Shown piece after piece: positions 1 through 7,659 of a DNA stretch of 22,158 nt. The stretch's first letter is position 1, and every line of letters begins with the position of its first letter. The notes under the pieces are model-generated. The model searched no databases and was not told the origin of the DNA. It was given only the letters and a program-made list of their open reading frames with translations. Both the position numbers and the translations under genes were made by a program. Source of the DNA: an uncultured Clostridia bacterium (GTDB taxonomy: Bacteria > Bacillota > Clostridia > Christensenellales > Borkfalkiaceae); the NCBI GenBank assembly GCA_947629845.1, contig CANRFD010000012.1:1-22158 (forward strand), read 5' to 3'.

Positions 1-107
1 GGGTTTCCCGCCGCTGCACGACCCAATTTGCCGCATACCTGCGGCTTAATGTTTTCTCAAGCGCCCGCGACGACCAACCTGATATCCCAAACGCGCCTAT
101 TTCCTCG

Positions 108-161
108 TTGAATTTATTTTTGAGCCGCGGCACCAAGCCGCAGGCGAAAAAAGAAATTCAA
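108..161. repeat. Long imperfect inverted repeat downstream of the ABC exporter operon
   Basis: Arms 108-131 and 137-161 pair over about 21 positions around a 5-nt loop, with a GC core (GCCGC/GCGGC) and AT-rich outer arms. On both strands the T-run lies before the core and the A-run after it, so there is no U-tract following the stem. It does not look like a classical intrinsic terminator, although it sits 6 bases past the stop of the last exporter gene. It may cap or stabilise the mRNA 3' end, or be a small palindromic element. The remaining bases 1-107 show only a short hairpin near 31-45 and no gene. Confidence 0.6.
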
Positions 162-166
162 CGAAA

Positions 167-1951
167 TTATTTTCTGTTGTTCAGTTCGTAATACTTCCCC
201 TTTTTCGCCATGAGTTCCTCGTGGGAGCCCTGCTCCGCAATGCCCTTTTCGGCGATGTACAGGATCCTGTCCGCCTTGCGGATGGTGGAGAGGCGGTGGG
301 CGACGATGAACGCCGTCTTGCCCTCCAAAATGCGGTCGAGCGCGCTCTGGATGAGAAGTTCCGTCTCGGAGTCGATGGCGCTCGTGGCCTCGTCTAAAAT
401 GACGACCTTGGGGTTCTTCAGGACGATCCGCGCAAAGGAAACGAGCTGCCGTTCGCCGGCGGATAGCCCCTCCCCCCGCTCGCCGAGCATGGCGCGATAC
501 CCCTCGGGAAAGCGCGCGGCGACGCGGTCGCAATAGATCTTTTCCGCCGCGGCGATGCACTCCTCGTCGGTGGCGGACGGCGTGCCGTAGCGGATGTTAT
601 CGAGAATGGTGCCCTTGAAGATGAACGGCTCCTGCATGAGAACGCCGATCTCGCGGCGGAGGGAACGCTTGGTGACGTCCCGCACGTCGTGCCCGTCCAC
701 CTTTACGCTGCCGGAATTTACGTCGTAGAACCGCGTGAGAAGGTTGATTACGGTGGTCTTGCCCGCGCCCGTGGGGCCGACGAGGGCGATCTTCTCCCCC
801 GCCGCAACGTGCAGGGTGAAGTTTTCGAGCACGGTGACGCCCTCCTCGTAGCCGAAGGTCACGCCGTCGAAGTCCACTTCGCCGCGCACGTTCGCGAGCT
901 CCTCGGCGTTCTCCCTGTCGCGGATGACGACGGGTGCGTCGGCCGTCTCGTAGATGCGTTCCAAATTGGCGGAGACCTGCGCAAACTGCTGCATGACGGC
1001 GGCGAGCTGCAACAGCGGCTCCGAGCACAGCGACATGTACAGGAGAAAGGCGATCACGGTGCCCGTGACCCCCGCGCCGCCGCCCAACACGAGGGAGAGC
1101 GACACGGCGTAGATGGCGAGCGTGCCCGCGTTCCACAGCAGTTCGGAGAGCGGCGCGTTGAGCTCGTTCCTGCGGACGATCTTCATCCACGTTGCGGCGC
1201 TGTCCTCCTGCAGATCGCGGTACACGGAGCGGTTGAAGGCCGTGCGGTTGCTGCTCTTTATCACCTTTTCGCCCATGATGGACTCGACGATAAAGGCGTT
1301 GCGGTTGCTGTTTTTCGCCCTGTGCTTGCGGAACAGCTTGCGCACGCCCCGCTTGATGAGCAGAACGCTCACGGCGAGCGGCACGACGGCGGCATAGACG
1401 ACGGCCGTCAGGAGCGGGCTGATGCACAGCAAAAACACCGTGGAGACGATGAGTTTGAGAATATCTACGATGAAATTCAGCAGGTATTCCGTGAAGAAAT
1501 CGGAGAGTTCGTTGATGTACTCCGTCACGCGGATGGAAATTTTGCCCGCGGGGCGGTTGTCGTAATACTCGAAGGAGAGCTCCTGCAGGTGGGCGAAGAT
1601 CTCGCGGCGGAGGTCGGCGATGATGCCGTGCCCGATCGTCCCCATGATGAGTTTGTGGAAGTAGGGCAGCGCCGCGGTCAGCGCCCCCATCACCCCGAGG
1701 GCGACGAGGTACAATACGAGCTCGCGGGTGCGGGCGCCGCCGTCCTCCATCGGCACCACCTCGTTGACGATGACGCGGATCAGGGCGGGCGGCACGAGCG
1801 CGGCGACGGACGAGGCGACGAGCAGGAGGAGCGCGACGAGGAAGAGCTTCTTCCGCGGCGCAATGCGCGAGAGCAGCCGCTTTAAGTACTTGACGTCGAC
1901 ACGGTCGGAGTTGAGCTCTTCGTCCATGAAATAGGTGTTGCGCCCCTTCAT
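167..1951 (-). CDS. ABC exporter half-transporter, catalytically intact partner
   Basis: This 594-residue protein is a type IV (ABCB-like) exporter half: an N-terminal six-helix membrane domain (about residues 35-330) followed by a nucleotide-binding domain. Walker A is GPTGAGKTT (392-400), the signature is LSAGE (496-500, diverged from LSGGQ), Walker B ends ILDEATS with catalytic Glu521, and the H-loop His is 552. Its start overlaps the stop of the preceding gene by 4 bases (ATGA-type), and a GGAGG lies inside the end of that gene, so the two are translationally coupled. By analogy with heterodimeric exporters of the TM287/288 or BmrC/BmrD type, this is the partner supplying the intact Walker B. 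It probably expels a hydrophobic compound, drug or lipid; the substrate cannot be read from sequence. Confidence 0.93.
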   Translation of the reverse strand: MKGRNTYFMDEELNSDRVDVKYLKRLLSRIAPRKKLFLVALLLLVASSVAALVPPALIRVIVNEVVPMEDGGARTRELVLYLVALGVMGALTAALPYFHKLIMGTIGHGIIADLRREIFAHLQELSFEYYDNRPAGKISIRVTEYINELSDFFTEYLLNFIVDILKLIVSTVFLLCISPLLTAVVYAAVVPLAVSVLLIKRGVRKLFRKHRAKNSNRNAFIVESIMGEKVIKSSNRTAFNRSVYRDLQEDSAATWMKIVRRNELNAPLSELLWNAGTLAIYAVSLSLVLGGGAGVTGTVIAFLLYMSLCSEPLLQLAAVMQQFAQVSANLERIYETADAPVVIRDRENAEELANVRGEVDFDGVTFGYEEGVTVLENFTLHVAAGEKIALVGPTGAGKTTVINLLTRFYDVNSGSVKVDGHDVRDVTKRSLRREIGVLMQEPFIFKGTILDNIRYGTPSATDEECIAAAEKIYCDRVAARFPEGYRAMLGERGEGLSAGERQLVSFARIVLKNPKVVILDEATSAIDSETELLIQSALDRILEGKTAFIVAHRLSTIRKADRILYIAEKGIAEQGSHEELMAKKGKYYELNNRK

Positions 1952-3768
1952 AGCTCTGCCCTCCCATAGGTGGAGTCGTCGATCTGCCCGTCCTCCGTCT
2001 GCAAGCGATACACCTTGGCGAACGCGCCGCCGAGGGCGATGAGCTCGTCCGCCGTGCCCCGCTCGATGACTTCCCCGTCGCGAAGATACAGAATTTCGTC
2101 GCAGTCCATGACGGACGAGACGCGGTGCGCCGCGATGAGCAGGGTGTTTTGGGGGCAGCGGGCCTTCAGAGAGGCCAGCACGCGCTTCTCCGTCGCCATG
2201 TCGAGCGCGGAGGAGGCGTCGTCCAGGATGAGCACGGGCGCCCCTTTTACGAGGGCGCGGGCGATGGAGAGCCGCTGTTTCTGCCCGCCGGAAAGCCCCA
2301 CGCCCCGCTCGCCGACGATGGTCTCGTACCCCTCGGAGAGCTTCTCCACGAAGCGCGCCGCCTGTGCCGCCTCCGTCGCGTCCGTCACCGTTTCGCGGTC
2401 GCAGTCGGGCCTTGTGAACGCCACGTTGGCGTCCACCGTGTTGGAGAAGAGAAAGACGTCCTGAAAGACGTAGGCGTATTCGGCGCGGAGGGCGTCGAGG
2501 GAGTATTCGCGCACGTCCTTCCCGTCCACTGTGATCGCGCCCGACGTGACGTCAAACACGCGCGAGAGCGACTTCAACAGGGCGGATTTTCCGCTGCCCG
2601 TGCCCCCCATCAGCCCCACCTTTTTGCCGTAGGGAATGTCGAGCGAGATGTTCTTCAAAATTTGCTTGTCGCCGAGGGTCAGGCTTACGTTTTCCAGCCT
2701 GATGTGCGGTTCGCGGCTCAAAAGAAGGGCTTCGGGCGCGTCGGGCACGGCGCTCTCCTCCTCGAGGAAGTGCCTGAGCCGCCCGCCCGAGACGAGCTGG
2801 TTCTGCATCATGAAGCAGGAGCGGGAGATCTGCGTGATGTGGGAGATGATCTTGGTAACGTACGTCGTCGCCGCGGTCAGCGCGCCGAGGGCGATGTTCC
2901 CCGAGAGCACCAAGAGGACGGCGACCGCCACCGTTCCCACATAGCCCGCCTGCTGAAAGCCCATAAAGATGCTGTTGTATTTGGAAGTGAGCTTGACCTG
3001 CCGCGTGGAAAGATCGTAAATTTTTTTGTTCCGTGCGTCGAATTTTTCCATCTCCGTCCCCTCGGCGGCAAACGAGCGCACGATGCGCACGGCGTCGATG
3101 TTCTCCTGAACGGTAAGATTGAGTTCGGAATAGGCCTCGCGGATGGCGCGGAAGAGCTTTCTCGACTGCGAGAGGTAGCGCACGAGGCAGACGATGAAGA
3201 AGGGCGCGATGGCGACGGGCAGAAAGAGCAGCCGCCAATCGAGCGAGGCGAGCACGGCGAAGGAGAAGGAGATCATCACGAGGGAATCGAAGAGGTTCAT
3301 GAGAATGCGCGAATACATCTCCTTGAAGATGATGGTATCGCGATTCATCGTGGTGAGAAGTTCCCCCATGTTGTAGCGGGAGATCGTCTCGCTGTCGAGC
3401 GTGAGCAGCTTGGCGTACGTCTCCTCGCGCAGGGTGCACTCCATGCGCAGCCCGCACCACTGGAAGGTGATGTTCTTGCAGTAGAGAAAGACGATGCGAA
3501 GAAGCAGGACGGCGGCAAAAATGATGGCGACGTTGCCGAAGAGCTGCCACGAGCACGGCGCGCCCAACCTTCCGTCGTAGAGGAAGGAGAGCAGGTTGCC
3601 CGCGGGCGGGTCTGCGGGGTCGTATGCGATGCAATAGTCGATCACTCCCGCCGAAATGAGCGGGAGAGCGATGTCGCAGACGATTGCAATGAGACTGAAC
3701 AGCTTGGAAAGAAGGGACAGCGGAATGTACTTTTTCCAGTATTTCAGCCCGTAGCGGAACGTACCCAT
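1948..3768 (-). CDS. ABC exporter half-transporter, degenerate-site partner
   Basis: This 606-residue protein has the same architecture as its downstream partner: a membrane domain (about 15-320) and a nucleotide-binding domain. Walker A is GGTGSGKSA (388-396), the signature is canonical LSGGQ (492-496) and the H-loop His is 548. The Walker B sequence is LILDDASS (513-520), so the catalytic glutamate is replaced by Asp517. In heterodimeric exporters such a substitution marks the non-hydrolysing ATP site. The diverged LSAGE signature of the partner would face this same site, which fits. It is the first gene of the operon. GGAGG stands 4 bases before the ATG, and a good promoter lies immediately upstream. 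Membrane-located efflux is inferred; the substrate is unknown. Confidence 0.93.
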   Translation of the reverse strand: MGTFRYGLKYWKKYIPLSLLSKLFSLIAIVCDIALPLISAGVIDYCIAYDPADPPAGNLLSFLYDGRLGAPCSWQLFGNVAIIFAAVLLLRIVFLYCKNITFQWCGLRMECTLREETYAKLLTLDSETISRYNMGELLTTMNRDTIIFKEMYSRILMNLFDSLVMISFSFAVLASLDWRLLFLPVAIAPFFIVCLVRYLSQSRKLFRAIREAYSELNLTVQENIDAVRIVRSFAAEGTEMEKFDARNKKIYDLSTRQVKLTSKYNSIFMGFQQAGYVGTVAVAVLLVLSGNIALGALTAATTYVTKIISHITQISRSCFMMQNQLVSGGRLRHFLEEESAVPDAPEALLLSREPHIRLENVSLTLGDKQILKNISLDIPYGKKVGLMGGTGSGKSALLKSLSRVFDVTSGAITVDGKDVREYSLDALRAEYAYVFQDVFLFSNTVDANVAFTRPDCDRETVTDATEAAQAARFVEKLSEGYETIVGERGVGLSGGQKQRLSIARALVKGAPVLILDDASSALDMATEKRVLASLKARCPQNTLLIAAHRVSSVMDCDEILYLRDGEVIERGTADELIALGGAFAKVYRLQTEDGQIDDSTYGRAEL

Positions 3769-3789
3769 CGAGCCTCCGTGAACATGTCT

Positions 3790-3819
3790 ATTGTATCACG
3801 TTTTCCATGCAAAGTGCAA
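3790..3819 (-). promoter_or_regulatory. Sigma-A promoter of the ABC exporter operon
   Basis: On the minus strand a -35 TTGCAC (3814-3819) and a -10 TACAAT (3790-3795) are separated by 18 bases. The predicted start is about 10-15 bases before the GGAGG ribosome-binding site of the 606-residue exporter gene, giving a very short leader. Confidence 0.75.
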
Positions 3820-3829
3820 CGATTTTCTC

Positions 3830-4257
3830 CCCCATTTTGCCCATTTGCCCCTCTTAGCTCCCCTCCCTTGGCTCGCCCGCTTTATGTCGCACGCCCTCTC
3901 CCTTGGCTCCCCCTCTTCAAGCTCGCACGCCTCCCCCTCCCTCGGCTCCCCCTCTTTATGCTGCACGCCCCTCCCCTTGGCTCCCCCGTCTGGGGGAGCT
4001 GTCACGCAGTGACTGAAGGGGTTGGAGGCATATGGGGTGTCATTTCGAGCGGAGCGATGCGAAGTCGAGAAATCTCAAAATAAGGTATGGCTCAATCCCC
4101 ATCACCGCCTGCGGCGGAGCTTCAGCACAAGGCACGCCTGCGGCGCCCTTTGGAAAAGGGAAAGCCTTTTAGCGCGGGCGGGGAATATGGGCGGAGCCCC
4201 CCTTTGGGGGAGCTGTCACGCAGTGACTGAAGGGTTCCCCAAAAAAACGCGGGCATG
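3830..4257. repeat. Intergenic repeat mosaic between rplL and the exporter operon
   Basis: No gene is supported here. From 3865 to about 3983 a degenerate tandem repeat has four copies of CCCTTGGCTC-type units (3865, 3900, 3939, 3974; period 35-39). Two palindromic units follow with the core GAGCTGTCACGCAGTGAC (3979-4021 and 4193-4234). Between them lie a 49-base unit (4039-4087) and a longer unit (4085-4170). Both recur elsewhere in the window: 4039-4087 matches the reverse complement of 15685-15733 at 47 of 49 bases, and 4085-4170 matches pieces at 15364-15414 and 21908-21967. Short ORFs in the region are low-complexity products of these repeats. Confidence 0.85.
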
Positions 4258-4288
4258 AAAAAAGACCCGCCGGTTGGGGCAGGTCTTT
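4258..4288 (-). terminator. Intrinsic terminator after rplL
   Basis: Transcribed on the minus strand, AAGACCTGCC pairs with GGCGGGTCTT around a CCAACC loop, with one G-U pair, and is followed by a run of six T. It lies 12 bases past the rplL stop. It ends the ribosomal-protein transcript where rpoB would normally follow. Confidence 0.9.
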
Positions 4289-4299
4289 CCCTGTTTTGC

Positions 4300-4674
4300 T
4301 TACTTGAGTTCTGCGGTCGCGCCGGCTTCCTTGAGCTTGGCAAGAGCGGCTTCCGCGTCGGCCTTGGGCATCGCTTCCTTGATGACGCCGAGACCCTCGG
4401 CAGCCTTCTTGGCTTCGGCGAGGCCGAGCCCGGTGATCTCGCGCACGATCTTGATGATGACGATCTTCTTGTCCGCGGGGAATTCCTTGAGAACAAGGTC
4501 GAATTCCGTCTTTTCCTCTTCCTGCGGAGCAGCCTCTGCGGGAGCGGCGCCGCCGGCAGCGGCGACGGGAGCGGCGGCAGAAACGCCGAACGCCTCCTCG
4601 AGCGCCTTCACAAGGTCGTTGAGTTCGACGACCGTCATAGCCTTTACTTCTTCAATCAATTTCTGAACGTCCAT
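4300..4674 (-). CDS. rplL: 50S ribosomal protein L7/L12
   Basis: This 124-residue acidic stalk protein is of normal length. The N-terminal dimerisation/L10-binding helices (about 1-30) begin MDVQKLIEEVKAM. An Ala/Pro/Glu-rich hinge spans about 31-55, and the C-terminal factor-binding domain (about 56-124) carries IKIVREITGLGLAEAKK. Multiple dimers bind L10 and recruit EF-Tu, EF-G, IF2 and release factors to the ribosome. GGAGG lies 8 bases before the ATG. It is the last gene of its transcript, 21 bases after rplJ, and is followed directly by a strong terminator rather than by rpoB. Confidence 0.98.
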   Translation of the reverse strand: MDVQKLIEEVKAMTVVELNDLVKALEEAFGVSAAAPVAAAGGAAPAEAAPQEEEKTEFDLVLKEFPADKKIVIIKIVREITGLGLAEAKKAAEGLGVIKEAMPKADAEAALAKLKEAGATAELK

Positions 4675-4695
4675 TTTTTTACCCTCCGATGATTT

Positions 4696-5193
4696 TTAAG
4701 ATTTTTGTTCCGCGATCGCCTTCAAAACATAGGCGAAGTTCGCAATGGGCGCCTGCAAACACCCGAGCATTCTTGCAAGAAGGACCTCTCTCGACGGGAT
4801 CGCCGCGAGCTTTTTGACCCCTTCCGCATCCACATACGCGCCGTTGACATACGCGCTCTTCGGGACGATCTTATCCGCGAGGATGGGCGTCTCCTTTACC
4901 GCTTTCGCGATGATGGAACACCCGCTCGTCTCGTCCGGGCAGAACACAAATGCCGTAGCGCCGTTCAGGTCGCCGTCAAAGCCCTCTACGCCGAGTTCCG
5001 CGAACGCCTTGCGCATCAGGGTGTTTTTGTACACCTTGTATTCGCATTTCGCCTCTTGGAACTTCCTGCGGAGAGCGGTCGATTCGGCAACCGTGAGACG
5101 GTCGTACTGAGCGAGAACAATGGACTTGCTTGCAGCGATTTTGCCCTTGATCTCCTCCACAACGGCCTTTTTGGCTTCCAGATTTTCCGACAT
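4696..5193 (-). CDS. rplJ: 50S ribosomal protein L10
   Basis: L10 forms the base of the ribosomal stalk and binds 23S rRNA, L11 and L7/L12 dimers. The open frame extends upstream to 5406, but the start chosen is the ATG at 5193 (MSENLEAKKAVVEEIKGK). It has a GGAGG-type site (CGGAGGTTTT) just upstream, gives 165 residues (normal for the family), and the upstream extension would run through the leader hairpins. It is probably controlled by the L10 leader and attenuator directly upstream, through which excess L10-L7/L12 represses rplJL in Firmicutes. Confidence 0.97.
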   Translation of the reverse strand: MSENLEAKKAVVEEIKGKIAASKSIVLAQYDRLTVAESTALRRKFQEAKCEYKVYKNTLMRKAFAELGVEGFDGDLNGATAFVFCPDETSGCSIIAKAVKETPILADKIVPKSAYVNGAYVDAEGVKKLAAIPSREVLLARMLGCLQAPIANFAYVLKAIAEQKS

Positions 5194-5242
5194 AAAAACC
5201 TCCGTAGCGCTTTCGCGCCGATTTGTTTGGGGCGTCGCCCCG

Positions 5243-5281
5243 TAAAAAACAGCTCCGTACCGCAGACGGGTACGGAGCTCG
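5243..5281 (-). terminator. Attenuator terminator in the rplJ leader
   Basis: On the minus strand AGCTCCGTACC pairs with GGTACGGAGCT around a short loop (5251-5280) and is followed by GTTTTTTAC. It is a textbook intrinsic terminator lying in the untranslated leader, about 50 bases before the rplJ ATG. Such a position makes sense only as a conditional terminator (attenuator) belonging to the L10 leader. Confidence 0.88.
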
Positions 5282-5391
5282 GCAATCTTTTCGTTGCTGA
5301 AATTCCCACCTCGACGGGAGATTGAGCCTTGCGGCGCCCGTTGTCTACGGCAAGTTGTCCGCGAAGAGCGCCCTGCGGCGCCTCCGGAACG
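5282..5391 (-). ncRNA. Ribosomal protein L10 leader (cis-regulatory RNA)
   Basis: The minus strand carries GCCGTAGACAACGGGCGCC (5333-5351), then AAGGCTCAATC and CCCGTCGAGGTGG (5306-5318). These match, from memory, the conserved L10-leader pattern GUAGACAGCAGGUGC...GCUUAAUAUCCUGCCGAGG, including its compensating stem (ACGGGCGCC / CCCGT). The L10(L7/L12)4 complex binds this RNA and favours the attenuator downstream. The leader starts at the predicted transcription start of its own promoter and ends at the attenuator hairpin, so rplJL can be tuned separately from rplKA. Confidence 0.88.
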
Positions 5392-5396
5392 GTTCA

Positions 5397-5425
5397 ATTG
5401 TACCAAACCGCGGAATTTTCGTCAA
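5397..5425 (-). promoter_or_regulatory. Sigma-A promoter of rplJL
   Basis: The -35 TTGACG (5420-5425) and -10 TACAAT (5397-5402) are separated by exactly 17 bases on the minus strand. The predicted start near 5390 coincides with the beginning of the L10 leader. Confidence 0.85.
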
Positions 5426-5456
5426 GCGATTTCGCGTGATTTTCCGCTTTTTTGCT

Positions 5457-6146
5457 TTACGCCCTCGTGTAGTTGACTTTCACGCCGGGGCCCATGGTGC
5501 TGGCGAGCGTAACGCTCTTCACATACTGACCCTTAGCTGCCGCGGGTTTCGCCTTGATGATGGCGTCCATCAGCGCGTTGAAGTTCTCCACGATCTTCTC
5601 GGTGCCGAAGCTCTTCTTCCCGATGGGGCAGTGGATGATGGCGGTCTTATCGAGACGGTACTCTACTTTACCTGCCTTCACCTCGGCGACCGCCTTTGCG
5701 ACGTCCATCGTGACGGTGCCCGACTTGGGGTTGGGCATGAGCCCTTTGGGGCCGAGCAGCCTACCGATGCGGCCGACGACGCCCATCATGTCGGGCGTGG
5801 TGATCATGACGTCGAAGCCGAACCAGTTCTCCGTCTGGATCTTCTGGATCATCTCCTCCGCGCCGACGAAATCCGCGCCTGCGGCCTGCGCCGCGTCCGC
5901 CCTCTCGCCCTTGGCGACGACGAGCACCTTCTTGGTCTTGCCCGTGCCGTTGGGAAGGACCAACACGCCGCGGACCTGCTGGTCTGCCTGCCTCGGGTCG
6001 ATGCCGAGACGGATGTGGAGTTCCACCGTTTCGTCGAACTTCGCCTTTGCGTTGGCGAGCACGAGGTTGACGGCTTCCGTTGTTTCATATGCCTTGGTGC
6101 GGTCGTAAGACTTGAGGCTCTCCGCGTACTTTTTACCGACTTTCAT
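5457..6146 (-). CDS. rplA: 50S ribosomal protein L1
   Basis: This 229-residue protein, normal length for L1, builds the mobile L1 stalk by the E-site of the 50S subunit and helps tRNA release. Recognisable blocks are VLPNGTGKTKKVLVVAKG, the GLMPNPKSGTVT loop and the C-terminal GQYVKSVTLASTMGPGVKV. Start ATG 6146 follows GGAGGT with good spacing, 14 bases after rplK. L1 is known in many bacteria to repress its own rplKA mRNA by binding a leader copy of its rRNA site. A short hairpin upstream of rplK could serve that role, but I cannot confirm it. Confidence 0.98.
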   Translation of the reverse strand: MKVGKKYAESLKSYDRTKAYETTEAVNLVLANAKAKFDETVELHIRLGIDPRQADQQVRGVLVLPNGTGKTKKVLVVAKGERADAAQAAGADFVGAEEMIQKIQTENWFGFDVMITTPDMMGVVGRIGRLLGPKGLMPNPKSGTVTMDVAKAVAEVKAGKVEYRLDKTAIIHCPIGKKSFGTEKIVENFNALMDAIIKAKPAAAKGQYVKSVTLASTMGPGVKVNYTRA

Positions 6147-6160
6147 ACCGTTTTACCTCC

Positions 6161-6586
6161 TTATTCCTCGACCGTGATGCCCATGCTGCGCGCCGTGCCC
6201 TTGATCATGCTCATCGCACTCTCGAGGCTGGTGCAGTTCAGATCGGGCAGCTTGGTCTTGGCGATCTCTTCGACCTGCGCCTTGGTGAGTTTGCCGACCT
6301 TCGTCTTGTTGGGAGTCGCCGAAGCCGTCTCCAACCCAAGCGCCTTTTTGATGAGCACGGGTGCGGGCGGCGTTTTCAGGACGAACGTGAAGGAACGATC
6401 CTGATAGATGGTCATCACGACGGGGATGATCAGCCCCTCCTGATGCGCCGTCTTGGCGTTGAACTCCTTGGTAAAGCCGGGGATGTTGATCCCGTGCGGG
6501 CCCAACGTGGAGCCGACGGGCGGCCCGGGGGTGGCTTTACCGGCGGGAAGCTGCAGTTTGACGACTGCTGTCACTTTCTTTGCCAT
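6161..6586 (-). CDS. rplK: 50S ribosomal protein L11
   Basis: This 141-residue protein has the family-typical length. The N-terminal domain begins MAKKVTAVVKLQLPAGKA and contains TPGPPVGSTLGPHGINI. The C-terminal rRNA-binding domain carries LPDLNCTSLESAMSMIKGTARSMGI. L11 binds the GTPase-associated centre of 23S rRNA, next to L10 and the stalk, and is needed for the stringent response by RelA-type enzymes. AAGGAGAAA precedes the ATG. A 105-base gap separates it from nusG. Confidence 0.98.
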   Translation of the reverse strand: MAKKVTAVVKLQLPAGKATPGPPVGSTLGPHGINIPGFTKEFNAKTAHQEGLIIPVVMTIYQDRSFTFVLKTPPAPVLIKKALGLETASATPNKTKVGKLTKAQVEEIAKTKLPDLNCTSLESAMSMIKGTARSMGITVEE

Positions 6587-6615
6587 AAAACTTTCTCCTT
6601 ATATGTGGTGTTCGT

Positions 6616-6638
6616 GACGGCATGTAAAATTTACCGTC
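6616..6638 (-). promoter_or_regulatory. Hairpin in the rplK leader, possible L1-binding site
   Basis: GACGG...CCGTC arms flank an A/T-rich centre (GTAAATTTTAC-like) between nusG and rplK. In other bacteria the rplKA leader holds a mimic of the L1 site of 23S rRNA. The position fits, but the sequence match to the L1 site is not demonstrated, and no promoter of quality is visible in the gap. Confidence 0.3.
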
Positions 6639-6691
6639 TCCCACTTCGTCGCCGCAAAAGGCATGCGCCCCCTTGGCGATGATTGCCTGTT

Positions 6692-7261
6692 TCAGTCCTC
6701 TTCCTTGGGAATTTCCACGGCGTCGGCGGCGATCTTGGTCATCTGGATGTACTCCACTTCGACCTCCTGATTTCTGCCGAACATGGTGATGGTGACCTTG
6801 GCGCGCTGCGTCTCGTCGTTGACCTCGCGGATGGTGCCGAGGAACCCTTCGAGCGGGCCGTTGTCGATGGAGACCCTGTCCCCCGCCTTGAAATCGGCGT
6901 CGACGACGTAGTCCTCGAGGCGCATCTTGCGGATCTCATCCTCCTTCATGGGGATGGGACGCCCCTGCGGCCCAACAAAGCCCGTAACGCCGCGGGTGTT
7001 CGTCACAAGATACCACAGCTGGTTGGAATAGATCATCTTGATAAAGACGTAGCAGGGCAGCAGCTTTCTTTCCACTACCTTTTTCTTGCCGTTGGCTTTT
7101 TCTTCGATGGTCTGCTCGGTGGGAATTTTCACGTCTGCGATCTGGTCGCTCAGGTTGTTGTTCTCGATCAGGCGGAAAAGGCTCTCCTTCACCATCGCCT
7201 CGTACCCGGAATAGGTATGAAGGATATACCACTTGGGCTCGGTGTCTGCGCTTGTTGCCAT
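6692..7261 (-). CDS. nusG: Transcription termination/antitermination factor NusG
   Basis: This 189-residue protein has an N-terminal NGN domain (about 9-115: WYILHTYSGYEAMVKESL, LLPCYVFIKM, VRNT-like LVTNTRGVTGFVG) and a C-terminal KOW domain (about 124-160: AGDRVSIDNGPLEGFLGTI). NusG rides on RNA polymerase, modulates pausing and Rho-dependent termination, and links polymerase to the ribosome through S10. The start ATG 7261 is 3 bases past the secE stop, with its GGAGG overlapping that stop. The length and order secE-nusG-rplK are typical. Confidence 0.98.
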   Translation of the reverse strand: MATSADTEPKWYILHTYSGYEAMVKESLFRLIENNNLSDQIADVKIPTEQTIEEKANGKKKVVERKLLPCYVFIKMIYSNQLWYLVTNTRGVTGFVGPQGRPIPMKEDEIRKMRLEDYVVDADFKAGDRVSIDNGPLEGFLGTIREVNDETQRAKVTITMFGRNQEVEVEYIQMTKIAADAVEIPKEED

Positions 7262-7264
7262 GCG

Positions 7265-7630
7265 TTAACCTCCCAATCCCGTAAGAAGGCTCAAAAGCTC
7301 GCCGAAACCGTAGTTCACCACGGTAACAAGCACGGTAAAGATGAGCACGATGACGAGCACGACGCCCGTCGCCTTGAGCGCCTTGGGAAGCGACGGCCAC
7401 GTAACGCGCTTGAGCTCGGAAAACGTCTCCTTTAGCTTTCTTCCCATGCGGACGAAGATGTTGGGCTTCTTGTTCTTGTCCGCCTTCTTGTCGTTTTTGG
7501 GCGACTTTTTCTCGACGTTTTCGGCCTTGGCGTTCTTTGCGTCCTTGGCGGCTTTCCCGTTCTTCCCGGCTTTCGCGTTTTCTTCAAGTTCCTCGTCTTT
7601 TTCGACGAGGTCCTTATCTTTCTTCGCCAT
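7265..7630 (-). CDS. secE: Preprotein translocase subunit SecE with a charged N-terminal extension
   Basis: The last 60 residues are a standard Firmicutes SecE: an amphipathic helix ending ELKRVTWPS (72-80) and one membrane span (about 87-106). SecE clamps SecY in the SecYEG protein-conducting channel. Residues 1-57 are an unusual low-complexity tail, almost all Lys, Asp, Glu, Asn and Ala. The protein is 121 residues against about 60-75 in many relatives. The tail should be cytoplasmic and disordered; its role is unknown. A GGAGA site precedes ATG 7630, and there is no better internal start. Confidence 0.95.
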   Translation of the reverse strand: MAKKDKDLVEKDEELEENAKAGKNGKAAKDAKNAKAENVEKKSPKNDKKADKNKKPNIFVRMGRKLKETFSELKRVTWPSLPKALKATGVVLVIVLIFTVLVTVVNYGFGELLSLLTGLGG

Positions 7631-7659
7631 GATTACTCTCCGATGCGCACGCGGCGCGA

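Noticed and set aside
108..161. Intrinsic terminator of the exporter operon
   Set aside because: The stem is good, but on either strand the T-run precedes the GC core and no U-tract follows, so it is kept only as an inverted repeat.
2125..4083. Plus-strand open frame of 652 codons over the exporter gene
   Set aside because: It is the codon-aligned antisense of the exporter half-transporter, runs on into repeats, and has no recognisable domains or RBS.
3830..4257. CRISPR array
   Set aside because: Repeat periods (35-39) look suggestive at 3865-3983, but the units are degenerate and pyrimidine-rich, spacers are not unique sequences and no cas genes are near.
5194..5406. N-terminal extension of L10 to position 5406
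   Set aside because: It would translate the L10 leader and the attenuator hairpin; the internal ATG at 5193 has a good RBS and yields normal length.
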